Assembly: GCF_019798055.1 (NCBI RefSeq) | Contig: NZ_JAHOPH010000007.1 | Location: 22,443-86,442, forward strand | Length of the DNA: 64,000 nt | Direction of reading: 5' to 3' | DNA from: Salsipaludibacter albus | GTDB taxonomy: Bacteria > Actinomycetota > Nitriliruptoria > Nitriliruptorales > Nitriliruptoraceae | Shown: piece by piece, positions 17,529 through 25,890 of the stretch | Numbering within the stretch: the first letter of the stretch is position 1 | How the letters are laid out: every line of letters begins with the position of its first letter | Translations under genes and position numbers: made by a program | The notes under the pieces: model-generated | Databases searched by the model: none | What the model saw: the letters and a program-made list of their open reading frames with translations, nothing else | What the model was told of the DNA's origin: nothing

Positions 17529-18065
17529 TCAGCGGAGGACGCCGTGGGGGTCATCGACGACGATCGACGACGAGACCTTGTCGCAGACCGTCTGGTTGCG
17601 CCGGTCCCACAGCGGCATGAAGACGAGGATGAAGAACGTGAAGAGGAAGGCGAACCCCTGGATGATCGAGCCAACGATCCCGCGCATGAAGACCATCTGG
17701 GCCCAGCCGAGCGGGCGGAGGGTCTGCTGCGAGATCACCCGCATCCCCAGCAGCTGTCGGGCCGGCGTCTGGCCTCCCCCGGCCACGATCGCACCCCAGA
17801 TCAGCCACCCGATCCCCAGGGTGACGAAGCTCAGCAGGCCGTCGAGGAGGTAGGACACGAACTTCTTGCCGACCGAGGTGAGGTGGGTGCCCGCCGGGAC
17901 GACGACATTTCGGTCGGCCGGAGCCGGCGCGACGAGCGGCGCCCGTGGGGCCGGGACGACGGCGGCGTCCTGGCGCACCGGCGGCATGGGCTGGGTTGCC
18001 GACGCCGGCGGTGGGGGCGCGGGCTGGCCCTGCCACGGAGGACCGGGCGGTTGGCTGTTGGTCAC
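17529..18065 (-). CDS. RDD-family membrane protein
   Basis: 178 residues. A Pro/Ala/Gln-rich cytoplasmic N-terminus of ~60 residues precedes an RDD domain with transmembrane helices at about 70-95 and 125-150. The motif RQLLGMRVI and the second TM followed by LWDRRNQTVCDKVSSSIVV are typical of the family. RDD proteins are implicated in transport or cation homeostasis; the role here is unknown. GTG 18065 is preceded by AGAGGAG. Confidence 0.85.
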   Translation of the reverse strand: MTNSQPPGPPWQGQPAPPPPASATQPMPPVRQDAAVVPAPRAPLVAPAPADRNVVVPAGTHLTSVGKKFVSYLLDGLLSFVTLGIGWLIWGAIVAGGGQTPARQLLGMRVISQQTLRPLGWAQMVFMRGIVGSIIQGFAFLFTFFILVFMPLWDRRNQTVCDKVSSSIVVDDPHGVLR

Positions 18066-18198
18066 GAGTGACTCCTCTGCCCCGGCTGCGCCGACACGAC
18101 GTCGGACGACGGCGTGACCCTAGACGCCAGCCGACCCGTCTTCACCGGAACCGCGTCCCGGTCGCGCCGGATCCGTGTCCCGTCCGACCGCCAGGTCC

Positions 18199-19515
18199 TC
18201 ACGACGAGTAGCTGAACTCGTCGACCACCGACCCACCAGCATCACGAAGCGTGGCGGTGTCGCCTCCCGAGTTGTTCCAGATCGCCTGGCCAGCTCCCTC
18301 GAAGTAGGCCGCTTCGCTGTCGTCACCCGGCCCGGTGTGAACCCTGAGTGCGCCACCTGGCGGGATGCGATAGCCCTGCGGGATGGTGATGCGATGGTCC
18401 TTGAGGTCCGTGACGCTCCAGCCGCCGACGTCGACCACGTTCGAGGAGTTGTTCTGGATCACCACGTGCTCGCTGGTGTTGCGTTCGACGTCGTTTCCGG
18501 GTCCATCCCATTCAACCCTGGCAATGACGACTTCCGCGTCATGCTCCGGGCCGGTCCCGCCAGTGCTCCCTTGGTCGCGCGGCGACGGCGAGTCGTCCCC
18601 CGCCTTCGTGCCGTCCTCGCAGTCGCGCCCCCAGAGCCCTCGCGACGTCTCCCGGGCCGTGCGCTGGGCCGACCGGAAGTCCCCGACATGCGCCACGTTC
18701 GGGGGAAATGTGGCCAACTGGGCGAATCCTCGCGCCACCATGGCTTCATTGACGAACAGGTCGTCCGAGGCTCGGTAGAGGTAGACAAGGGGACGGTCGT
18801 ACTGGTCGGTCCGTTCGACGTCGTACTCGATCCAAACCTCCGCGCCGGGCGGCACCAGTTCGGCCAGGGCCGCACTTGCCTCCGGCCCGAAACACTCGAC
18901 CGGCCTCCCGGGCGCGACCGTCTCGGGTGTGTCGATCCCGATGAGCCGCGCTCGTTCTGGCAGTCCGGCGAGGTAGAGGGTGTCCCCGTCCACGATTCGC
19001 TCCACGGTCGTGCGATCCCGAGGCTGTTCGGACTGCTCGCGCGGGGAGGGCGACGTCGAGGGCGACTCAGCCAATGGCGAGCGCGACCTGGCACGAGGCG
19101 ATGGAGTGGTGGTCGTCCCATCCGCCGTCGACGACGGCGGCGGCGTCATCGAGGGAGTAGGAGCCACCGTCTGCGGGGGTTCGGCTTGTCTGGTCGCTTC
19201 CGGCGGACGCTCCATGGAAGTCGACGGCGTCATGGAATCGGTCGCCTCGACCGCGGAAGGTGGCGGGGGCGGGTCTTGGCCGGACATGGCCGCACCGGCC
19301 ACGCCCACACCGACAAGGGCCGCGAGCGCAGCCGCACCGACACCCACCGGGCCCCGGGCTCGGGCGATGAGCCACCAGGCGGGGAGGATCCACCATCCCA
19401 CCAGCCACGCGAATACCTGCACCCACGTCGGCAAGCGACGGAACCACGTCCAGGAACGGCTCGCGACGACGGGCCACCCTCGACGGATGTCGGGGGCTGG
19501 CGGGACTCGTGACAT
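18199..19515 (-). CDS. Membrane-anchored staphylococcal-nuclease-like protein with lamin-tail domain
   Basis: 438 residues from ATG 19515 (GAGGTG upstream). Two hydrophobic helices at about 31-50 and 55-78 are followed by a long low-complexity Ser/Thr/Pro linker, then an SNase (TNase) domain with VERIVDGDTLYL, RLIGIDTPE and the E-x-x-D-x-Y-D-R segment, ending near RGLWGRDC. The C-terminal ~110 residues form a lamin-tail (LTD) beta sandwich (VVIQNNSSNVVDVGGWSV; IWNNSGGDTATL). The nuclease probably acts outside the membrane on nucleic acid. Divergent from the helicase gene at 19674. Confidence 0.87.
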   Translation of the reverse strand: MSRVPPAPDIRRGWPVVASRSWTWFRRLPTWVQVFAWLVGWWILPAWWLIARARGPVGVGAAALAALVGVGVAGAAMSGQDPPPPPSAVEATDSMTPSTSMERPPEATRQAEPPQTVAPTPSMTPPPSSTADGTTTTPSPRARSRSPLAESPSTSPSPREQSEQPRDRTTVERIVDGDTLYLAGLPERARLIGIDTPETVAPGRPVECFGPEASAALAELVPPGAEVWIEYDVERTDQYDRPLVYLYRASDDLFVNEAMVARGFAQLATFPPNVAHVGDFRSAQRTARETSRGLWGRDCEDGTKAGDDSPSPRDQGSTGGTGPEHDAEVVIARVEWDGPGNDVERNTSEHVVIQNNSSNVVDVGGWSVTDLKDHRITIPQGYRIPPGGALRVHTGPGDDSEAAYFEGAGQAIWNNSGGDTATLRDAGGSVVDEFSYSS

Positions 19516-19620
19516 TGCATTCACCTCGAATCCAGCATGATGAAGGGAGACGTGTGCCCGCGTGGGTCTCCCGTCCTTCGACCGTAGGACTCGGTACCCA
19601 GCATGCCGACCCGTCGGAAT

Positions 19621-19650
19621 CTTGCGACTGCAGTCGCACTCGCTCGCAAG
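19621..19650. promoter_or_regulatory. 16-bp perfect palindrome nested in a larger dyad
   Basis: TGCGACTGCAGTCGCA (19623-19638) is a perfect palindrome 35 bp before the helicase ATG. CTTGCGA (19621-19627) also pairs with TCGCAAG (19644-19650). It lies in the 158-bp divergent region between the nuclease-LTD and helicase genes, so it may be a repressor site or an mRNA leader hairpin controlling the defence-like cassette. Confidence 0.55.
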
Positions 19651-19673
19651 GCTTGCCTGGCAACCTGGCGACC

Positions 19674-22600
19674 ATGACGACACCACCTGATCCGATCGTT
19701 GGCGCCTACGAGCGACTCATCAGTCGCTCGCTGGCAGCTCGCCTTGCCACCCTGGACGGGCGCGCACGGAGGGAAGACCTTGATCCCGCGGAGGCCTCGA
19801 GGCGACTGGCCGGAGTCGTGGAGCAAGCCCTCGTCGCCGCCTTCGAGGGCATCCCCAAGAGCCGTCGAACAACTGCGCAAGTCGAACTCGCCAACCAAGT
19901 CCTCGACTGGCTCGCCAACCAGGATGGCAGCGCAGCCGATCCCATCCAAGTGCCGGGGCAGGTGCTGCGGGCCATTGACCCGCCAGCAGGCTGGAGCAAC
20001 CAGCCGGCGGAGCTTCCATCCATCCCGCTCCTCGACCATGACCTGCTGGCGAACTCGCCCGACGAGCCTCGCTTCGTCAACGCGCTGCTGAGTGAGTTCG
20101 CCACGGCGGATCGCATTGACGCCGTCGTCGCCTTCATCCGCAGGACCGGGCTCAACCTCATCCGCAACGGCGTGAAGGACGCTCGTGATCGCGGTGTCCC
20201 CATCAGGGTGCTGACGACGACGTACACGGGGTCGACCCAACGTGCGGCGATCGACTGGCTGGCGGACAACGGCGTCGAGGTCCAGGTGTCCTACGACACC
20301 AGGACGACACGGCTCCATGCGAAGTCGTGGATCATCCACCGTGACACCGGCTTCTCCACGGCGTACGTGGGCTCGTCGAACCTGTCGCACTCCGCCCTGG
20401 TCGAGGGGCTGGAGTGGAACGTCCGGCTGGCACAAGCGGCCGCTCCGGACGTCTTCGACAAGCTCACTGCGACGTTCGAGTCACTGTGGAACGACGACAC
20501 CTTCGAGGCCTACGACCCGCAACGAGATGGTGAGCGATTCACACAGGCGATCGACGCCGGGCGGAGCGGCACCCCGATCACCGGGGTCTCCGGCCTCGAG
20601 ATCCGGCCGTGGTCCTACCAACGGGAGATGCTCGAAGCCGTCGTGACGGAACGGCTGCGCTTCGATCGGCACCGCAACCTCGTCGTGGCACCCACCGGCA
20701 CGGGCAAGACCGTGTTCGCGGCACTCGACTACCGGGCACTGCTCGAGGGCGACGGAGGCAACGAGCTCCCGCGCGACCCGACCCTGCTGTTCGTCGCACA
20801 CCGCGAGAAGATCCTCAGCCAGTCGCTGCAGACCTTCCGTGATGTCCTCAAGCGAGGCGACTTCGGTGAACTCTTCGTGGGTGGCCAGCGGCCGAAGGCG
20901 TGGCGGCACGTCTTTGCGTCGATCCAGTCCCTCAACGCCCGCGACGTCGAAGAACTGGACCCGGGGCACTTCGACGTCGTCTACGTCGACGAGTTCCACC
21001 ATGCCAGCGCGCCGACGTACGAGCGGCTGCTCAACCACCTGCAACCACGCGAGGTCGTCGGGCTCACGGCGACACCCGAGCGGGCCGACGGGATCAACGT
21101 CAAGGAGTTGTTCGACGACCGATACGCCTTCGAGATGCGACTGTGGGACGCACTCGACCAGCAGTTGTTGGTCCCGTTCCACTACTACGGCGTGGCCGAC
21201 GGAACCGACCTTTCGAGCCTGGAGTGGAAGCGAGGCGGCTATCGGACGTCCGACCTCGAGAACGTGTACTTCCTGGACGAGAACGAACAGCGCACGTCAA
21301 AGGTCCTCGCGGCCCTGCATGACACGGTGGACGTTGCGTCGATGCGCGCCTTCGGATTCTGCGTCTCCGTGGCCCATGCCACATACATGGCCGAGCGCTT
21401 CCGACAGGCAGGCATTGCCGCGGAGGCCATGAGCGGTGAGACGCCACGGGACGAGCGGGAGCGCCAACTGCACGCCCTCCGGTCCGGCGAGCTCAGCGTC
21501 ATCTTCGCCGTCGACGTCCTGACCGAAGGCGTCGACGTCCCGAGCGTGGACACCATCCTGTTGCTCCGTCCCACCGAGTCCGCCACGGTCTTCCTGCAGC
21601 AGATCGGCCGGGGACTCCGACTTCACCGGGACAAGGACGTCTGCCTGGTCCTGGACTTCATCGGACAACAGCACCGTCGCTTCCGCTCCGACCTGCGCCT
21701 GCGTGCCCTCACCGGCAGGTCGAAGGGCGAGCTGGTCGATGACCTCGAACATGGCTTCCCGCGGCTCCCGGCGGGTTGCCACCTCCAGCTCGACGCGGTC
21801 GCCGAGGAGTTGGTCAGGGCGAACCTCGAGCAGGTGATCTCGACGACGACCCTGGCCCTGTCGAAGGACCTCCGGGAATTGACCGACGTGGTCGGCCGGG
21901 AGCTCACGCTCCGCGACTTCCTGGACCATGCGGCGCTGGACCTCCACGACCTCTACGCCAAGTCCAGTTGGACCCAGGTCCAGCGCCTCGCCGGCTACGA
22001 CCTCGCGCCTCCTGGTCCTCGCGAGACCGAACTCACCAAGGGCGTTCGTCGCCTGCTTGAGGTCGATGATCGGGAACGCATCGGAGTCATCGAACTCCTG
22101 GCCGAAGGAATCGAGATTCCTGCCGACGCCCGGGCGCAGCGGTTGGCGTCCATGGTTGCCTTCCCCCTCTTCGACGACGGCAAGGCGCCCGACACCCTGG
22201 AAGGCGTTGCAGCGGCACTTTCGCGTGAGCCAGCCATCGTGCAGGAACTGCGGGAACTCGCCGTCGAACTGGATGCCCGAGCCGACCACATCACTCGGCC
22301 AAGTCCACTGCCCGCCGAAGTGCCGTTGCACGTGCATGGGACCTACCGGCGAGAGGAAGTCCTCGTCGCGCTGGGTGACCGCGCGCTGGGGGACAGGATC
22401 TCGCACCGCGAGGGCGTCAAGTACATCAGGCCGTACAACATCGACGTGTTCATGGTGACCTTGGAGAAGTCCGAGCGGGACTACTCCCCGACGACTCGCT
22501 ACCACGACTACGCAATTTCCCGCGACCTGTTCCACTGGGAGTCGCAGTCCAACCAAACCCGGACCTCCCCCACTGGCCAGCGCTACCTCGATGGTTCGTC

Positions 22601-22781
22601 AACCGTCCTGCTGTTCGTCCGCCGGACGAACAAGGTGGGCGGACGGGCGCCGGCGTACACGTTCCTCGGTCCGGTCTCGCATGTCAGCGACAAGGGCGAG
22701 AAACCGATCCAGATCACCTGGAAGCTGCAAACCCCCATGCCCGAGACGCTCTTCCGGACCGCCAAGGCGGCCGGCGGCTGA
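19674..22781 (+). CDS. PLD-nuclease/superfamily 2 helicase with DUF3427-like C-terminus
   Basis: 1035 residues. Residues ~120-290 are a phospholipase-D-type nuclease domain with a single H-x-K (His215-Ala-Lys217) followed by GSSNLS. The SF2 helicase core follows: Walker A PTGTGKT at about 339-345, DEFH at 439-442, GLTATP, and the motif V/VI region DVLTEGVDVPSVDTI and QQIGRGLRLH. The last ~155 residues match the DUF3427 pattern (FMVTLEKSERDYSP, FHWESQS, the final YTFLGPV ... WKL). Such proteins occur in mobile and defence loci. The next gene encodes a second PLD nuclease, so the pair is likely a two-component DNA-targeting system. Confidence 0.88.
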   Translation: MTTPPDPIVGAYERLISRSLAARLATLDGRARREDLDPAEASRRLAGVVEQALVAAFEGIPKSRRTTAQVELANQVLDWLANQDGSAADPIQVPGQVLRAIDPPAGWSNQPAELPSIPLLDHDLLANSPDEPRFVNALLSEFATADRIDAVVAFIRRTGLNLIRNGVKDARDRGVPIRVLTTTYTGSTQRAAIDWLADNGVEVQVSYDTRTTRLHAKSWIIHRDTGFSTAYVGSSNLSHSALVEGLEWNVRLAQAAAPDVFDKLTATFESLWNDDTFEAYDPQRDGERFTQAIDAGRSGTPITGVSGLEIRPWSYQREMLEAVVTERLRFDRHRNLVVAPTGTGKTVFAALDYRALLEGDGGNELPRDPTLLFVAHREKILSQSLQTFRDVLKRGDFGELFVGGQRPKAWRHVFASIQSLNARDVEELDPGHFDVVYVDEFHHASAPTYERLLNHLQPREVVGLTATPERADGINVKELFDDRYAFEMRLWDALDQQLLVPFHYYGVADGTDLSSLEWKRGGYRTSDLENVYFLDENEQRTSKVLAALHDTVDVASMRAFGFCVSVAHATYMAERFRQAGIAAEAMSGETPRDERERQLHALRSGELSVIFAVDVLTEGVDVPSVDTILLLRPTESATVFLQQIGRGLRLHRDKDVCLVLDFIGQQHRRFRSDLRLRALTGRSKGELVDDLEHGFPRLPAGCHLQLDAVAEELVRANLEQVISTTTLALSKDLRELTDVVGRELTLRDFLDHAALDLHDLYAKSSWTQVQRLAGYDLAPPGPRETELTKGVRRLLEVDDRERIGVIELLAEGIEIPADARAQRLASMVAFPLFDDGKAPDTLEGVAAALSREPAIVQELRELAVELDARADHITRPSPLPAEVPLHVHGTYRREEVLVALGDRALGDRISHREGVKYIRPYNIDVFMVTLEKSERDYSPTTRYHDYAISRDLFHWESQSNQTRTSPTGQRYLDGSSTVLLFVRRTNKVGGRAPAYTFLGPVSHVSDKGEKPIQITWKLQTPMPETLFRTAKAAGG

Positions 22782-22852
22782 TGACGGGCGCCAAGACGCG
22801 ACTGACCTGGCCACCCGCGGTGCGTCGTCCAGGAAGGCGGCAGCGGCAGTGA
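22781..22852 (+). CDS. Possible 23-residue coupling ORF between helicase and PLD gene
   Basis: ATG 22781 overlaps the helicase stop (TGATG). The frame runs 23 codons, very basic (ten Arg/Lys), and stops at 22850-22852, overlapping the GTG start of the PLD gene (GTGA). The overlaps at both ends suggest it could carry ribosomes from one gene to the next. It may also be coincidental. Confidence 0.3.
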   Translation: MTGAKTRLTWPPAVRRPGRRQRQ

Positions 22853-23754
22853 CCGAGCCCCGAGCAGTATCCACCCGTCCCCGGGGAGACCTGCTTCCCG
22901 AACTGCGGGACATGCTGCGGTGCGCCGACGAAGCCACGATCGCCTCGGCCTTCGTCGACACCCGCGGGATCCACCTCCTCGGTGACGAACTCGAGCGGCT
23001 CGGCTCCTCGTGTCGGTTGCTCGCGACATCCGTCTTCGGGGGCGACCGGACCCATGCAGCGATGGAGGCCGCTACCCAGATGGACGTCGACTGCCGACTC
23101 TTCAACCCCTCACGCGGCACCTTCCACCCGAAGGTCACCCTGGTGCGCCGGGATGGAGAGGCCTTCGCGATGGTCGGATCCGCAAACATCACCGCCGGCT
23201 TGGTCAGGAATGTCGAGGCCGACGTCGTCGTCGGCGGGTCCCTCGCGTTGGACGTCGAAGAGCGAGTCAGGTCTTGGTGGGAGAGTCCTGAGGCCAAGAC
23301 CTGGGAGCATCCCGGCGGTCAGGTGCAGGACGTCATCAGCGTGGAGCTGTGGGCACTGCTGCGCGCCGCCCTGCGACCCGAGTCCGTCGTCCACACCGTT
23401 TCGAGCCGCAAGCCCAACCGGATCGCCCAGCTCAACCGCGCCGGGCTGTGGGTCGAGACGGAACGCTCGCGACGCCTTGGGCGGGAACCAGAACTCGTGG
23501 AGCCCTGGATGCTGGACGTGGCCTGGGCAGCCCTCGTGGCAGACGGTGAACTCTCCAACACGCGACTGTTGAACGACCTGCGAGTGCATCGATCGTCGTT
23601 TGTCTGCGCCGTCCTGTCGGAGTTGCCAGGCGTGGAGGTCGCGAGTCGCCGCCCCATCAGGCTTGTGCTGGACACGGCGGTCTCCCGGACGAACCCCGTA
23701 TGGCCGGGCGTCGCAGCCGACCTCGATGGTGGTTACGACGTCGGAGACTCGTAG
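22849..23754 (+). CDS. PLD-family nuclease-like protein, partner of the helicase
   Basis: 301 residues. The N-terminal ~150 form a PLD-like domain with His93-Pro-Lys95 in FHPKVTLVRRDG and GSANIT about 17 residues later; one H-x-K per chain implies a dimeric active site. The C-terminal half is not recognised. GTG 22849 is chosen because it sits in the coupling overlap and has AGGAAGG upstream; the frame is open farther up. The domain resembles that of the adjacent helicase, suggesting a common origin or joint nuclease assembly. Confidence 0.75.
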   Translation: MTEPRAVSTRPRGDLLPELRDMLRCADEATIASAFVDTRGIHLLGDELERLGSSCRLLATSVFGGDRTHAAMEAATQMDVDCRLFNPSRGTFHPKVTLVRRDGEAFAMVGSANITAGLVRNVEADVVVGGSLALDVEERVRSWWESPEAKTWEHPGGQVQDVISVELWALLRAALRPESVVHTVSSRKPNRIAQLNRAGLWVETERSRRLGREPELVEPWMLDVAWAALVADGELSNTRLLNDLRVHRSSFVCAVLSELPGVEVASRRPIRLVLDTAVSRTNPVWPGVAADLDGGYDVGDS

Positions 23755-23956
23755 CCGCACTTCGCGGTCGAGCAGAGCCGCGACCGTCGTCACGACAGCT
23801 CCGCGACACGCTTACGTACCGCGGGTCGCACAGACCGGGCCCGGCTCCTCGTATCACGATCACCCGTCAGGGCCTCGCGTGTGGTGGACCGGCCACTCCG
23901 CGACGACCTCGCGCGTCCGGACGCCAACACGACACACGCGACCCGAGGAGCACCAC

Positions 23957-24472
23957 ATGGCCAGCCTGATGGACGAGCACTTCCGCGTCGACCAGCCGCG
24001 ACCGCACGACATCGTGGACAACCCGCTCCAGATCGCGGGACTCGGCGGGGGTTTCGAGGCCAACATCGGCATCCGGGTCATCGACGGCAACGGTGACGCG
24101 ATCGTCACGACGCACACGACGAACTCCAACCTCGCCAGCCAGTGGCAGGACACCGTCGGGCTGATGCACGTGCCGGCCACGGCGAACGGCCTGGTCGAGG
24201 TCGGTCCGGGCACGGGCGCCGACGAGGTCCCGGCGTGGGTCTCGATCCCGGTGATCTTCGGCATCGCGCTGGTGCACGAGTACTCGGGCTTCTACCTCTA
24301 CACCGTGCAGCCAGGTGACACCCTCGGCGCCATCGCGGCCTCGGAGGCAGCCGGCGGGCTGTTCGACGACAGCGAGAGCTGGCACCCCATCCACCGCGCC
24401 AACTCCCACATCATTCACGACCCGAACAAGATCCGTCCCGGCATGGTGCTGCGCATCCCCTCGGCCTTCTGA
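23957..24472 (+). CDS. Gmad2-like and LysM domain protein
   Basis: 171 residues. Residues ~15-110 resemble the Ig-like Gmad2 domain (NPLQIAGLGGGFEANIGIRV, then D-G-N-G-D-A-I-V) found in spore-germination-type proteins. Residues ~117-170 form a LysM fold (YTVQPGDTLGAIA ... NKIRPGMVLRIP), normally peptidoglycan-binding. No signal peptide is visible, so it may act in the cytoplasm or leave by another route. ATG 23957 has GAGGAG 6-7 nt upstream. Confidence 0.8.
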   Translation: MASLMDEHFRVDQPRPHDIVDNPLQIAGLGGGFEANIGIRVIDGNGDAIVTTHTTNSNLASQWQDTVGLMHVPATANGLVEVGPGTGADEVPAWVSIPVIFGIALVHEYSGFYLYTVQPGDTLGAIAASEAAGGLFDDSESWHPIHRANSHIIHDPNKIRPGMVLRIPSAF

Positions 24473-24555
24473 GCAGAGCGGGTGTCGACGTCACCGCGGC
24501 GGGTGACTGGCCAAGTGGATCGGCCTCGTCGCCACCCGGGTCGAGCATCGCGGGC

Positions 24556-24984
24556 TCACCAGAGCTGGGCCGGCAGTGTCCCGAGTCCGACCTCGCTGGC
24601 CCCAGCGTGCAGGCGGCGGTCCCAGGTCGCCATGACGGTGACGTCGGCGCCGAGGACGAGTGCACTCGCCAGGTGGATGGCATCGAGCGCACCAAGGGCA
24701 TGACGCGGTGCCAGCATCCCCGCACGCCGTTCGACCTCGGCGTTCAGTTCGACGAGGCGCAGCGCAGCTCGATACGAGTCCCAGTGCTGGAGGGCACGGT
24801 CGTGGTCGTCCCCGACGAGGCGTCCGGCCCTCGTGGCGGAGGCCAGGGCAGCACACACCTCGGGATGGACCACGCGGCTGGCAACGACCGCGTCGGCGCC
24901 GTCCCAGAGCGCCGCGACGTCGTCACTTCGCTGCTCGTCGACGAACAGCTTGACGAGTGCACTCGCATCGAAGTAGGCGATCAC
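24556..24984 (-). CDS. VapC-type PIN-domain toxin
   Basis: 142-residue PIN ribonuclease. Acidic active-site residues are visible: Asp6 (AYFDASALVKL), Glu42 (HPEVC), an Asp in LDAIHLASAL and a further Asp in TWDRRL. The start overlaps the antitoxin stop by 4 nt (ATGA), the classic toxin-antitoxin arrangement. Likely cleaves tRNA or other RNA when released. Confidence 0.92.
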   Translation of the reverse strand: MIAYFDASALVKLFVDEQRSDDVAALWDGADAVVASRVVHPEVCAALASATRAGRLVGDDHDRALQHWDSYRAALRLVELNAEVERRAGMLAPRHALGALDAIHLASALVLGADVTVMATWDRRLHAGASEVGLGTLPAQLW

Positions 24985-25271
24985 GTCCGGTGGTCGTCGC
25001 GGTCCTCGACGACGGCCTCCGAGACGGGCTGCTCGGACCCATCGCCCGTCAGGGCCACCCGGGGGCCGTTCACCGCTCGCGGACGTTGGCCGGTCGGTGG
25101 GCTGACCACACCGTCGGCAACCAGCCGGTCGAGCTGCGTCACCGTGTCCACCCCGACGAGCCTCGCAACGGGACGCCCGCGATCTGTCACGACCACCTCC
25201 TCACCGTCCTCGAGCCGCCGAAGCCAGTCCTTCAGGTCCCGCCGGAACGCCGAGACGCCAACCTCACCCAC
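24981..25271 (-). CDS. PHD/YefM-type antitoxin
   Basis: 96 residues from GTG 25271, which has an AGGAGG ribosome site 6 nt upstream. The N-terminal core VGVSAFRRDLKDWLRRLEDG and VVVTDRGRPVARLV is the PHD/YefM DNA-binding domain; the acidic C-terminus should bind the PIN toxin encoded immediately downstream. Autorepression is expected through the TGTACA elements upstream. Confidence 0.88.
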   Translation of the reverse strand: MGEVGVSAFRRDLKDWLRRLEDGEEVVVTDRGRPVARLVGVDTVTQLDRLVADGVVSPPTGQRPRAVNGPRVALTGDGSEQPVSEAVVEDRDDHRT

Positions 25272-25281
25272 GGTTGCCTCC

Positions 25282-25310
25282 TGTACATCTACCTTCTGAT
25301 CAACTGTACA
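25282..25310. promoter_or_regulatory. Candidate operator of the PHD-PIN pair
   Basis: Two palindromic TGTACA hexamers, each preceded by C (25282-25287 and 25305-25310), are spaced 23 bp apart immediately before the ribosome site of the antitoxin gene, in a locally AT-richer stretch. This fits a Phd-type operator over the promoter. Confidence 0.5.
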
Positions 25311-25526
25311 GAAACCGCATTCGGAATCCTGACTGCAGGCCACGGCCCATGGTGGACCATGACGAGGCCCCGCGGCTCGACGTTCCAACCGTGTGTGGAC
25401 AACCAGGTGGCGACGAACCGAAAGCGCGAGGCAGGCTCGGCCCACGCCCAGGCGGTTTCAGATGGTTGATCCATACCCACCGGTCGCCAGGCGTGTGCTA
25501 CACCGTCCACGTGGGAGGTGGATCTG

Positions 25527-25810
25527 GTGGCCAACGAACGCATCGGGATCAGTGAACTGCGGAATCACGCTTCCCGCTGGGGGTGAGTCGTGCCGAGCAG
25601 GGCCACCGGATCGAGATCACCAAACGCGGACGGCTGGTGGCCATGCTTTCGCCGGCGAGCGCCGGCGACGACCCCCTGGCCGAGATGGAGCGGGCCGGAC
25701 GTGTCACGCGAGCCGTCAATGGATGGGAGCAGCCACCCCCACGTCGCGAGGCGGACGCCTCGACGACGGAGACGATCCAGTCCATGCGCGACCGTGACGC
25801 GGCCCGATGA
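25527..25810 (+). pseudogene. Frameshifted PHD-type antitoxin without toxin
   Basis: GTG 25527 with GGGAGGTG upstream begins VANERIGISELRNHASRWG, the usual start of this antitoxin family, then meets TGA at 25584. The family sequence resumes in another frame from 25583 (SRAEQGHRIEITKRGRLVAM) to the stop at 25810. The junction is a run of five G (25579-25583) where three would restore the frame, so it is a 2-nt insertion or 1-nt loss in a homopolymer. No PIN gene follows. Likely a decayed pair; a -1 slip at the G run is the alternative. Confidence 0.75.
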
Positions 25811-25890
25811 CCAGGGGTGACTTCTTGCGACTCGTGACCACGCCCGGCTGACCGAGCTCGGGCACGGCACGACGGCCCGGTCCCCACGGA

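Noticed and set aside
14160..18071. 1303-codon plus-strand open frame
   Set aside because: Runs antisense across three real minus-strand genes (M14 peptidase, secreted protein, RDD protein) with low-complexity composition; a GC-bias artefact.
19674..22781. The helicase as the DISARM drmD component
   Set aside because: It is 26 kb from the DISARM genes, on the other strand, and has PLD and DUF3427-like domains rather than a SNF2 layout. drmD, if present, should lie beyond the right edge, upstream of drmMI copy B.
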